Positions 11,291-22,856 of a stretch of DNA of 64,000 nucleotides are shown here, one piece after another. The stretch comes from Takakia lepidozioides. Lineage: Eukaryota > Streptophyta > Takakiopsida > Takakiales > Takakiaceae. The DNA lies in the NCBI GenBank assembly GCA_030704615.1, contig CM060732.1, positions 29,743,053 through 29,807,052 of the forward strand, written 5' to 3'. Within the stretch, counting starts at the first letter, position 1, and every line of letters starts with the position of its first letter. The position numbers and the translations under genes were made by a program. Under the pieces are notes generated by a model that ran no database searches, was not told the origin of the DNA, and saw nothing but the letters and a program-made list of their open reading frames with translations.

Positions 11291-12077
11291 TACAGGGCCT
11301 ATTTCCGCGGGTGTCACCTATTACCGCGGGTTGAACAGCCATTTCCCGGGAATGCAGACTGGATGTATTACATCCATTGTATCCATCCTTTGTATCCATT
11401 GCATCCATCTAGATGTTATCAAAGACTTTCCTTCATATAAAGAATTAATCCAGGTTTTCCAGATATCCTCTAGAAATCCCTTCACACAAGCATCAATCTG
11501 CTGTGTGTAATTTGCCCAAAAACTAGGCCTCAGGAGGGCCTGGGCTTTTGGCTCAGCCTCGAGACTGTCGGGAGCTTAAGGACGGAAAGCCAAACTCTGC
11601 ATTGGAATGTGGGTACGTCGTGAGGAGGTGCACACTGACATCATCTAAAGCGGATCCCTGCGAAATCTTTTCTTACTCACCACCTTTGTGAACATGCCAA
11701 GTATGTGCGGGAGCATCATGGATGCTCACCAGATTTGAGAATGCCTGAACGATCTTTGATCACGTGGACTTCACTTCGATGGATTCACCAAGCATTCTTC
11801 TAGCAGGAAGGTTTGGAGACAAACGAGCAAATGATGCGAGAATGCTGTACACGAATCAAAGTCGATTGTTTGTTTTTGAAATGCACTCAAGCCTGTGAGG
11901 TCCACAAAACTCTAAATAGATTGAAGGAACAATCCGGGCAGTCCATGCAACCCCATCTCCAATAATAGTTTGTTCCCATGAAGTTGCATCCCACGCACAC
12001 ATTGCAAACAGGACAACAGGACACACAACCATCCCATTTCAATTTGGCCCCGAATAAAACCAAAAGAAAACTTCATA
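11291..12077. other. MULE1 left interior, no gene recognised
   Basis: Between the terminal repeat and the gene A remnant there is no frame with a known motif. Because gene A runs leftward, this stretch probably includes its 3' untranslated region. Two CCGCGGGTGTCACC/ACCGCGGG-like copies lie at 11,307-11,330. Confidence 0.4.
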
Positions 12078-12550
12078 TCAAGTGTCACAGTCATCAGAAT
12101 CACTCTCGACCTCCTGTGCTATGTCATCCACAAAGATTCTGGCCCCAACACCACGTCTTCTACCACGGCCGTCAATGGGCGGACAACGAGTGCCATGAAT
12201 GGACATGCTTGTTGCGAGTGCCTCCGCATAGACAGGTTGCACGTAAGACCGAGGAGGACTTGAAAGAAGTCCAAATAGGTGTGATAGCCCACCTACCTGC
12301 CCTTGTGCCCCCTTCCCCCTACCCCTTCCTTTCCTCACACCACCAACAACATCTTTTCCCTTTGCCTTTCTACCTCTACCCAGGGTATCCTGAGCGGGAG
12401 GCTCCTTCTCTGCAAGAGTCCTCAAATTTATATCATGAATGTCGAGGTCGGCTGCTGCGGCGGTGGCTGCTATACGCTCATTCTCTCTCCTCAAGACACA
12501 TCCTGAGCTGGGGTCTCAGAAGGAGGGCAATCCAAATACCATGGGAGTTT
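12078..12550 (-). pseudogene. Gene A last-exon remnant in MULE1
   Basis: Reading the minus strand from about 12,545, WYLDCPP is followed, after a one-base frame change near 12,495, by a low-complexity region that shares the LAEKEP.AQ.T..KGRK pattern with the last exon of gene A in MULE2 (26,000-26,270). It then continues into an Arg/Gly-rich segment and ends in an acidic tail (ESDSDDCDT). The ParB-like region and all upstream exons are absent; their place is taken by the satellite array. It therefore shows what the native C-terminus of gene A may look like: basic linker, then acidic tail. That end is lost from MULE2. Confidence 0.55.
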
Positions 12551-12609
12551 TGACAACTTGGGAGTTTTGAGCATGCATACTGGCCCTGTTAGGCCCAATT
12601 TCACATAGA

Positions 12610-14048
12610 AAACAAGCACGAAGGGGCTCAAAACAGTGTGTGTTGCCGCACACTGTTTGAGCTTCCAATAAGGATTGGATTCAACCTGCCAGAGTGGCCC
12701 CAGGGGACCGATTTTCAAATCAAAAGCAATCACATAAGGAAGCTCAAACAGTGTGCGTTGCCGCACACTGTTTGAGCTTCCAATAAAGATTGGATTCAAC
12801 CTGCCAAAGTGGCCCCAGGAGACCGATTTTCACATCAAAATCAATCACATAAGGAAGCTCAAACAGTGTGCGTTGCCGCACACTGTTTGAGCTTGCAATA
12901 AGGTGTGATTTTAATATGGCATAGTGGCCATAAGTGGCCAATTTGAAATAAAATAAAAGGCAGTGAAGGGGGCTCAAACAGTGTGCGTCCGCGCACACTG
13001 TTTGAGCTTCCATTTTGGAGTCGAATGAACTTGCCAGACTAGCCGTAGGTGCACAATTTCCATATCCATAAACAAGCAAATCAGGGGGGCTCAAACCGTG
13101 TGCGTTGACGCACACCGTTTGGGTTGCCAGTAAGTGTGAATTGAAACTCACATAGATGACCTTTGTGGTCGATCTAAAATGCCAGCTGCCATGTAAGTGT
13201 GCATTGACGCTCAAAGAGATGCCCTATGTGGCCGATTTTCAGATAAAAAAACAATGACATGGTGGGCTGGAACAGTGTGCGTTGACGCACACTGTTTGAG
13301 CTGCCAGGTAAGTCTGCATTGAACCTCAAATACATGCCCTATGTGGCCAATTTTCACGTGAAAAAAACAATGACAAGTTGGCTGAAACAGTGTGCGTTGA
13401 TGCACACTGTTTGAGCTGCCACGTAAGTGTGTATTGAAGCTCAAAGAGATGCTCTATGTGGCCTATTTTCAGATAAAAAAAACAATGACATGGTGGCCTG
13501 GAACAGTGTGCATTGACGCACACTCTTTGAGCTGCTAGGTAAGTCTGCATTGAACCTCAAATACATGCCCTATGTGGCCGATTTTCACATGAAAAAAACA
13601 ATGACAAGTTGGGCTCACACAGTGTGCGTTGACGCACACTATTTGAGCTGCCACGTAAGTGTGCATTCAAGCTCAAAGAGATGCCATATGTGGCCGATTT
13701 TCAGATTAAAAAAATAATGACATGGTGGACTCGAACAGTGTGCGTTGACACACACTGCAAGAGCTGCCACGTAAGTGTGGATTAAAGCTCAACGAGATGC
13801 CCTATGTGACCGATTTTTTAATAAATAAATTAAATTTAAAAAAAAAAAAAAAAAAAAACATGGTTGGCTGGAACATTGTGCGTTGACGCACACTATTTGA
13901 GCTGCCACGTAAGTGTGCATTGAAGTTCAAAGAGATGCCTTATGTGGCCGATTTTCAGATTAAAAAAATAATGACATGGTGTGCTCAAACAGTGTGCGTT
14001 GACGCACACTGCTGGAGCTGCCTTGAGATGCCCTATGTGGCCGATTTT

Positions 14049-14086
<38 letters not shown>

Positions 14087-14988
14087 ATGGATGCCTGCAA
14101 CAGTGTGCGTTGACGCACACTGTTTGAGCTGCCACGTAAGTCTGCATTGAACCTCAAATACATGCCCTATGTGGCCAATTTTCACATGAAAAAAATAAAG
14201 ACATGTTGGGGTCAAACAGTGTGCGTTGACGCACACTGTTTGAGCTGCCACGTAAGTGTGTATTGAGGCTAAAAGAGATGCCCTATGTGGCCGATTTTCA
14301 TATAAAAAAAAACAATGACATGGTGGGGACGCACACTGTTTGAGCTGCCACGTAAGTGTGTATTGAGGCTAAAAGAGATGCCCTATGTGGCCGATTTTCA
14401 TATAAAAAAAACAATGACATGGTGGGCTGGACAGTGTGCGTTGACGCACACTGTTTGAGCTGCCAGGTAAGTCTGCATTGAACCTCAATACATGCCCTAT
14501 GTGGCCATTTTCACATGAAAAAAAATGACAAGTTGGGTTCAAACAGTGTGCGTTGACGCACACTATTTGAGCTGCCACATAAGTGTGCATTGAAGCTCAA
14601 AGAGATACCATATGTGGTCGATTCTCAGATTAAAAAAATAATGACATGGTGGACTCGAACAGTGTGCGTTGACGCACACTGCTGGAGCTGCCACGTAAGT
14701 GTGCATTAAAGCTCAAAGAGATGCCATACGTGGCCGATTTTTATTTTTATTTTAAAAAAAAAAAAAAAAAAAAAAACATGGTTGGTTGGAACAGTGTGCG
14801 ACGACGCACACTATTTGAGCTGCCAGGTAAGTCTGCATTGAACCTCAAATACATGCCCTATGTGGCCAATTTTCACATGAAAAAAACAATGACAAGTTGG
14901 GCTCAAACAGTGTGCGTTGACGCACACTATTTGAGCTGCCACGTAAGTGTGCATTGAAGCTCAAGAGATGCCTTCTGTGGCCGATTTT

Positions 14989-15024
<36 letters not shown>

Positions 15025-17274
15025 GTGGATGCCTGCAACAGTGTGCGTTGAGGCACACTGTTTGAGCTGCCACGTAAGTCTGCATTGAACCTCAAATACA
15101 TGCCCTATGTGGCCAATTTTCACATGAAAAAAATAAAGACATGTTGGGGTCAAACAGTGTGCGTTGACGCACACTGTTTGAGCTGCCACGTAAGTGTGTA
15201 TTGAGGCTAAAAGAGATGCCCTATGTGGCCGATTTTCATATAAAAAAAAAAAATGACATGGTGGGCTGGAACAGTGTGCGTTGACGCACACTGTTTGAGC
15301 TGCCAGGTAGTCTGCATTGAACCTCAAATACATGCCTTATGTGGCCAATTTTCACATGAAAAAATAAAGACATGTTGGGTCAAACAGTGTGCGTTGACGC
15401 ACACTGTTTGAGCTGCCACGTAAGTGTGTATTGAGGCTAAAAGAGATGCCCTATGTGACCGATTTTCATATAAAAAAAAACAATGACATGGTGGGCTCAA
15501 ACATTGTGCGTTGACGCACACTGTTTGAGCTGCCAGGTAAGTCTGCATTGAACCTCAAATACATGCCCTATGTGGCCAATTTTCACATGAAAAAACAATG
15601 ACAAGTTGGGCTCACAGTGTGCGTTGACTCACACTATTTGAGCTGCCACGTAAATGTCATTGAAGCTCAAAGAGATGCCTTATGTGGCCGATTTTCAGAT
15701 TAAAAAATAATGACATGGTGTGCTCAACAGTGTGCGTTGACGCACACTGCTGGAGCTGCCTTGAGATGCCCTATGTGGCCGATTTTCAAAAAAAAAAAAA
15801 AAAAAAAAAAAAAAACCATGGATGCCTGCAATAGTGTGCGTTGAGGCCACTGTTTGAGCTGGCCCGTCAGTCTGCATTGAACCTCAATACATGCCCTATG
15901 TGGCCAATTTTCACATGAAAAAATAAAGACATGTTGGGGTCAAACAGTGTGCGTTGACGCACACTGTTTGAGCTGCCACGTAAGTGTGTATTGAGGCTAA
16001 AGAGATGCCCTATGTGGCCGATTTTCATATAAAAAAAACAATGACATGGTGGGCTCAAACAGTGTGCGTAGACGCACACTGTTTGAGCTGCCAGGTAAGT
16101 CTGCATTGAACCTCAAACATGCCCTATGTGGCCAATTTTCACATGAAAAAACAATGACAAGTTGGGCTCAAACGGTGTGCGTTGACGCACACTATTTGAG
16201 CTGCCACGTAAGTGTGCATTGAAGCTCAAAGAGATGCCTTATGTGGCCGATTTTCAGATTAAAAAAATAATGACATGGTGTGCTCAAACAGTGTGCGTTG
16301 CCGCACACTGCTGGAGCTGCCTTGAGATGCCCTATGTGGCCGATTTTGAAAAAAAAAAAAAAAAAAAAAAAAAAAAACATGGATGCCTTCAATTGTGTGC
16401 GTTGAGGCACACTGTTTGAGCTGCCACGTCAGTCTGCATTGAACCTCAAATACATGCCCTATGTGGCCAATTTTCACATGAAAAATAAAGACATGTTGGG
16501 GTCAAACAGTGTGCGTTGACGCACACTGTTTGAGCTGCCACGTAAGTGTGTATTGAGGCTAAAAGAGATGCCCTATGTGGCCGATTTTCATATAAAAAAA
16601 AACATGACATTGTGGCTGGAACAGTGTGCTTGACGCACACTGTTTGAGCTGCCAGGTAAGTCTGCATTGAACCTCAAATACATGCCATATGTGGCCAATT
16701 TTCACATGAAAAAAACAATGACAATTGGGGTTCAAACAGTGTGCGTTGACGCACACTATTTGAGCTGCCACGTAAGTGTGCATTGAAGCTCAAAAAGATG
16801 CCATATGTGACCGATTTTCAGATTAAAAAAATAATGACATGGTGGACCCACAGTGTGCGTTGACGCACACTGCTGGAGCTGCCACGTAAGTGTGCATTAA
16901 AGCTCAAAGAGATGCCCTATGTGGCCGATTTTTATTTTAAAAATAAAATAATTAAATAATTAAAAAAAAAAAAATGATTGGTTGGAACAGTGTGCGATGA
17001 CGCACACTATTTGAGCTGCCAGGTAAGTCTGCATTGAACCTCAAATATGCCCTATGTGGCCAATTTTCACATGAAAAAACAATGACAAGTTGGGCTCAAA
17101 CATTGTGCGTTGACGCACACTATTTGAGCTGCCACGTAAGTGTGCATTGAAGCTCAAAGAGATGCCTTATGTGGCCGATTTTCCGATTAAAAAATAATGA
17201 CATGGTGTGCTCAAACAGTGTGCGTTGACGCACACTGCTGGAGCTGCCTTGAGATGCCCTATGTGGCCGATTTT

Positions 17275-17315
<41 letters not shown>

Positions 17316-18690
17316 GTGGGTGCCTTCAACAGTGTGCGTTGACGCACACTGTTTGAGCTGCCACGTAAGTCTGCATTGAACCCTCAATACATGCCCTATG
17401 TGTCAATTTTCACATGAAAAAAATAAGACATGTTGGGGTCAAACAGTGTGCGTTGACGCACACTGTTTGAGCTGCCACGTAGTGTGTATTGAGGCTAAAA
17501 GAGATGCCCTATGTGGCCGATTTTCATATAAAAAAAACAATGACATGGTGGGCTGGAACAGTGTGCGTTGACGCACACTGTTTGAGCTGCTAGGTAAGTC
17601 TGCATTGAACCTCAATACATGCCCCATGTGGCCAATTTCACATGAAAAAAACAATGACAAGTTGGGTTCAAACAGTGTGCGTTGACGCACACTATTTGAG
17701 CTGCCACGTAAGTGTGCATTGAAGCTCAAGAGATGCCTTATGTGGCCGATTTTCAGATTAAAAAAATAATGACATGGTGTGCTCAAACAGTGTGCGTTGA
17801 CGCACACTGCTGGAGCTGCCTTGAGATGCCCTATGTGGCCGATTCTCAAAAAAAAAAAAAAAAAAACATGGATGCCTGCAGCAGTGTGCGTTGACGCACA
17901 CTGTTTGAGCTGCCACGTCAGTCTGCATTGAACCTCAAATACATGCTCTATGTGGCCGATTTTCACATGAAAAAAATAAAGACATGTTGGGGTCAAACAG
18001 TGTGCGTTGACGCACACTGTTTGATCTGCACGTAAGTGTGTATTGAGGCTAAAAGAGATGCCATATGTGGCCGATTTTCATATAAAAAAAACAATGACAA
18101 GGTGGGCTGGAACAGTGTGCGTTGACGCACACTGTTTGAGCTGCCAGGTAGGTCTGCATTGAACCTCAAATACATGCGCTATGTGGCCAATTTTCACATG
18201 AAAAAAACAATGACAAGTTGGGCTCAAACAGTGTGCGTTGACGCACACTATTTGAGCTGCCACGTAAGTGTGCATTGAAGCTCAAAGAGATGCCCTATGG
18301 GGCCGATTTTCAGATTAAAAATATAATGACATGGTGGGCTCAAACAGTGTGCATTGACGCATGCTGCTGGAGCTACCACGTAAGTGTTTATTGAAGCTCA
18401 AAGAGATGCCCTATGTGGCCGATTTTCACATGAAAAAAACAATGACAAGGTGGGCTCAAATAGTGTGCGTTGACGCACACTGCTGGAGCTGACAGGTAAG
18501 TGTGCATTGAACAACAAAGAGATGCCTATGAGGCCGATTTCCAAATGAAAAAAAGAATGACAAGGTGGGCTCAAACAGTGTGCGTTGACACACACTGCTA
18601 GAGCTGCCAGGTAAGTGTGCATTGAAGCTCAAAGAGATACCCTATAAGGCCGATTCCAAATGAAAAAAACAATGACAAGGTGCACAACAC
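12610..18690. repeat. Palindromic satellite array, ~116-bp unit, ~50 copies
   Basis: Each unit holds a hairpin with arms GCTCAAACAGTGTGCG and CGCACACTGTTTGAGC around a TTGA loop, followed by a GAGCTGCCACGTAAGTGTGCATTGA-like stretch, then CTCAAAGAGATGCCCTATGTGGCC, a GATTTTCA and an A-rich run. Successive hairpins at 13,275, 13,390, 13,506, 13,622 and 13,738 give a 115-116-bp period. Variants (actATTTGAGC, actGCTGGAGC, GCCAGGTAAGTCTG) recur in a fixed order, showing higher-order repeats of several units. Long pure A runs (up to about 40) recur at corresponding places near 14,050, 14,990, 15,790, 16,350, 17,276 and 17,850. Units at both edges (12,610-13,130 and 18,340-18,690) are the most diverged, as usual for arrays homogenised from the middle. 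Confidence 0.95.
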
Positions 18691-19046
18691 AACCTCATTA
18701 CATTCGGGGTCTTCCTGTTTACTGCTCTCTAGGGTTGTTGTCGTCTTTCCATAATTGATGGTTTCATGTCATGTTTAGGGTTTGTTTTTCATCCAAATAC
18801 AACACGGCTTCTTGTGGCTTCTTGTCACCCTAAACAGTTTTTCTGGTTGGTGACTCTCAGTGTGGTTGTCTGCGAAGTTCGGTGCATGTCATTCCTACAT
18901 CCTTTGCAGGCATCGCCCACAGTCTTTGGGTTAGTGCTAACCTTATTGACCTCAGTTTGTTTGTGGTGGATCCCTTTTCGAGAATTACGGGCTATCAGTT
19001 CGGGGATTCCGTTGTGAATCGCAATTTTTGGTCAGTGGAGGAAAAC
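18691..19046. promoter_or_regulatory. Candidate promoter/leader of MULE1 gene B
   Basis: About 360 bases between the satellite and the first ATG of the gene B relic. By comparison with MULE2, the promoter of gene B should lie here. No convincing TATA box was found, and no satellite-type hairpin occurs inside it. Confidence 0.3.
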
Positions 19047-20259
19047 ATGTCGAGGGAGCAAGATAGACTCGCTCGATTTCATTCCAATGCAGGTAGTCTT
19101 CCACTGACTACCACTACAGACGACAATGGGTTTGCAGTTGTTCATGAGGATGAGCTGGTTACAGTGTTCCCGCTGGAATTGGGTTCTCTGCTTGTTCAAA
19201 AAGAGGTGTATGACGAGGATGGGAATTTGGATTCTGGGCACTTGGAGAAACCATTGGTTGGCGAGTGTGGAAGGAAGTGGAGAGTCCTTCCAGGCACTTC
19301 CTGTGTCCTTGGAAAAGAGAGAAGACAATCAGCAGGATCAGTAGTTACCCCTGGCACTGTAGCATCAGTCGTGCAGCAGAAGGGCACAGTTCATGTGAAA
19401 CAAGAGGTGAGCACATCCACTACATTCGTGACTCTTTCAGACTCGTCCTCGGAGGATGTTTCTGAGATTCCTCCGCCAGTGCAGACTCCCATCTTGGATG
19501 ATGACGAATTGCAGGAGATAACGAGTGTCATTCCGAAATTGAAAGCCCTCGCAGGGTGCCTGGGTGCAAGAGCGAGCTGCGTTTTGTTGATTGGGAGTCC
19601 CTTCGTGTGCAGTGGGTTCAATACGTGCCAACAAAGTTTGATGGGGACATCTTGTTTGAGCTCAACCCTCCCACGTCTTCCAGTGGACTGGCTAGGCTTC
19701 TGCAAGGCATGGACAAGAAACATGACGGACACCCTTGGTGCATGACAAAAACATCGAACATCCACAACGACATTGGATTGAAATTTCGAAGGTCGGTTTG
19801 CGTTGGGCATTGCAAGTGCGTGAATATTTCTTGCCCTCGGCTGAGAAACAGCGCTAATCGGCTGATGACGAATCGGGTGCAAATCACAAATGCAAGATGG
19901 AATCGGCTAGAATTTTGCAGGCTCGGGTGACTCGTATCACCGAAGTCCCTGCCCCGGGGTATGGACGGATTTACACAGTGCTGTCTATTGGCTCAATTTT
20001 TCATGGCAAAGAATATCAGGTTACCGTGGGGAATTTCCCTAAATGCACTTGTCCGGATTTTGTAACGATGCGTGAGGGCGCTCTCGGCATGAGAGGGAAG
20101 TGGATCCTCTGCAAGCATCAATATTACATATACCTTGTAATTATGTGTTGCGACGGTAAGAGAGACCAATTCATTCACCAAGCCACACTAGGCTACGGAG
20201 AAGTCATCACCCTTCTGCAGCGGGACACCTCACGTGGGGCTCCGCCAAATTCTCTTTGA
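19047..20259 (+). pseudogene. Gene B (SWIM transposase) internally deleted copy
   Basis: Clear relative of MULE2 gene B. It keeps the N-terminal region (DNGFA, EKEVYD-like blocks, SVVTPGTVASVV), the acidic SUMO-interaction-like patch VTLSDSSSED, and the Cys/His region MDKKHDGHPW...TSN. It then jumps directly to the C-terminal block SARILQARV...EVPAPGYGRIYT and the SWIM finger CTCPDF...CKH. Roughly 800 residues containing the DDE catalytic region are missing. Frames change near 19,560 and near 19,890, so it is not one ORF. The retained parts are the putative binding modules, which makes a trans-acting inhibitor conceivable, but the frameshifts argue for simple decay. Confidence 0.75.
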
Positions 20260-20677
20260 ACACATACGAGCCATGCCCGCTTCCCATGCTGGTTTCCAGG
20301 TTACCGTGTGAAGACTTTGCATTTATGACAAACACATACATTTCGTTCACGGAACCAGGGCAAATGCACATGCCATTCATTGTAAGCGTCTATCTGTGAA
20401 TTCAAATAAAGTGTGTCAATCATTCTGAGCTCAAATCTGCCATATTTTCATATTCCTCTTTTTGTGCAGGCATTGCAGACACGGTGCATGGTGGCCCCCT
20501 TTGTTTTGTCCACGGTAATAGGCCCTCTTCCTGCAATCCTCGCCTATAGGACCTGCTTCTCCAGCAGATTTGTGCCGCTCACGCTTCCCTGAAGTGTGAG
20601 CTCAGCTCACGCTTTGCAGCTTCAACGTGAGCTCAGCTCCCAGGCTCACGGGGCTGGGCTCACGCCGTAGCTACGCT
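20260..20677. repeat. MULE1 right end and terminal inverted repeat region
   Basis: No gene. The last 100 bases carry repeated GTGAGCTCAGCTC/GGCTCACG blocks whose complement aligns with the left end of MULE1. Near 20,512 a CCACGGTAATAGGCCC segment resembles CCACGGTCATAGGACC near the right end of MULE2 (34,874-34,890). This again links the two elements. Confidence 0.6.
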
Positions 20678-22856
20678 GCAAAGGGAAAGGATCTTTCTTC
20701 GTACAAGCATTCAGCTTCTTATAGTTCACACATACTCTTAGCTTGCCATTCTTCTTGGGAACTATTACAATGGGTGACAACCAAGTTGTATACTCTATTG
20801 GGTATATAAACTTAGCCTCAGCCAACTTCTTTATCTCTTCTCCAACCTTCTGTGCGTAGTTGGGATTCATTCTATACCTCGCCTGCTTGATTGGTACTGA
20901 CCCTGGCTCCAGTTCAATCTTATGCTGACAGACTTCAGGCGGTATCCCTTTTAGATCCTCATAGCTCCAAGCAAATACATCTCTGTATTTGATGAACAAG
21001 CTTTTAGCTTCTTCGAAGAATTCCGGCTCCAAATCAGCTCCTACTTTCACCATCCTCGGTTCCTCTTTAGTTCCCACATTTACTTCTCTCACCTGCTCAT
21101 CAGCTGTGATTGTCCAACCAGTCACCACTTCATCCTGTAAGCTCACAGTGGCTGGTTCTTCTAGGATTTCTATTTCTCCTTCTCTTTCTTCATAGAAATG
21201 TGATGGGTAAATGCTGGTTTCTTCTTCAGTTGGTGTTGCTGTCACTACACCACAGCAGATACCTCTCAAACAACTTAGGCTTTCCAGCCGCATCTCTGCA
21301 ACCTGCTCCCACTCTGGGTGTGCAACAAATAGGGTAGCTTCCTGCTCCTCATCCAGTCCTCCTCTCCAGTCATACTCTCTGACTCCTCGAGGTCTTCTTG
21401 TAGCAGGTAATCTACTAGATTTCTTTGTGGTAATTTGTATCTTGTGTATCCCATTATGCACGGTTAGTAACTGAGAATTCCAGTCATGGAATACCCTGGC
21501 CTGTTTCAGCCACGGACGTCCCAATAATAAGGAGTAAGCCTCCATGACTTCATCCATTTTTAATACAGTTACTGTGATCATAAAGATCATTTTCTGTATC
21601 TGTATCTTAACTCCTCTTATTAATCCCAATGGCTGCACACTTCTTTGATCTGCCATTGTTACTGTAAATGGGGCTGGTTTCATGTTACTTAGACCAAGCT
21701 TCTTCCTTAATTGGTCTGTCATGATATTTACTCCAGAACCACCATCTATCAGTACATCAGTTAGTTCTGTGCTTCCAATTCTCAATTGGATTACTGGCAT
21801 AGAATCATCAAAGTCCATGACTGGTTCTCGCCCTTCCGGCTTCACATTATAACTGGTCACCTTGCTGTTCAGGTCTGTGTTTCCTGTCTCTTGGGCAATT
21901 CGATTGATTGCTTGATACAGCCTGTGCCTACAATAAGGTGCCACAGCTAATAGCTGTCCAATGGTAATTTTTGCTTTGGTTTGACATATTACTGCAGCCA
22001 AAGTCTCTTCATTACTTTGCATGTCTGCATCTTCTTTTTTCCTTTCTTCCTCACTCCCTTCTTTTTCTCCATCCGAATCAGAGGAATCTGCCACAGGAAT
22101 ATCAGTACTCTTTTGCATTTCCCTTATAGTATCTGCCACTTCCTTGTGCAGTTCCTTCTCATCTTTCCAAGTCTCTTCATCTTCAGGCATATCATTGCCA
22201 CTTCCAGTCTCATCTTCTTCCTCTTCTACTGGAGGTATTAGTTTGGCTTTACTTCTTGTTACTATCATTGTACTTACTTCTGGTACAACACATGGCCTAA
22301 CCATGTGAGCTGCCACCACTGGGCCCTCATTCACAGGAGCTCTCATCTCATTCTGGTGTCTTATCCAGAATGAACAGGCTGCCTTGCGATGTCCTGGCTG
22401 ATTACAATAGTAACATAGCTCTTCACCATTGGGTCCTCGCCCTTGGTCTGTTCTTGGATTATTTCTATAATCCTGATTCCCGGGCTGGTAATTCCCCCTT
22501 GGATTACCCTGATAGTTGCCTCTGGAATTTCCTTGGTAATTCCCTCTTGAATTACCTCTCCCTTCCATGCCATTGTTATAACCACCAGACCTACCATAGT
22601 GGTCCTGATCATTGTTTCTTCTTGGCTGGGGCTGCACCTGATGCACCCTTACTTGCCTAGGTTCTCTTGCAGCTGTCCTTCTGTTGTAGTAACAATTCTC
22701 AGTAGAATGGTTATCCATTTTACAGATAGTACAGTGTTTCTCCTTCATGTGACATTCTGTGGTGGTATGGCCTTCATTCTGGCACTTTGCACACCATACA
22801 CCCTTCCTCCAATGTGTTGCAGCCTCTGTGGCATACTTCTTCAAGATTTCTTCCAA
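20678..22856 (-). pseudogene. R1 gag C-terminus, protease and RT start
   Basis: A long minus-strand frame begins in gag's nucleocapsid region. It has two CCHC knuckles close together (CAKCQNEGHTTTEC, CTICKMDNHSTENC), an RG/N-rich linker with GNYQGN repeats, and a third knuckle (CYYCNQPGHRKAAC). A long acidic linker follows, then the aspartic protease active site VLIDGGSGVN, and the N-terminal fingers of reverse transcriptase (QARYRMNPNYAQK, KLRVCVNYKKLN). It stops at the MULE1 insertion. The frame is joined to upstream gag by a one-base shift at a T-run near 22,858. Confidence 0.85.

Larger units (their letters stand above)
11201..20677. mobile_element. MULE1: 9.5-kb Mutator-like element with satellite core
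   Basis: An insertion inside R1's reverse transcriptase, bounded by 10-bp direct duplications. Its ends form imperfect inverted repeats: the left end holds CGTGAGCCC, then 14 bases on from the start of that block GTGAGCCTG, and the complement of the right end holds the same two blocks at the same spacing. Further GTGAGC/GCTCAC copies follow inside both ends. Contents from left to right are a remnant of gene A's last exon (minus), a 6-kb palindromic satellite, and a deleted copy of the SWIM transposase gene B (plus). The catalytic domain is missing, so it should be non-autonomous. The subterminal block CAGGCTCACGCCACGTCAGC (11,266-11,285) recurs in the same orientation at the right end of MULE2, tying the two to one family. 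Confidence 0.8.

Noticed and set aside
12491-18622. Many ORFs of 60-190 codons with recurring CVNAHCL- and FFFFF- or KKKKK-rich segments
   Set aside because: They are translations of the 116-bp satellite and its A runs in several frames on both strands. The palindrome makes both strands look alike.
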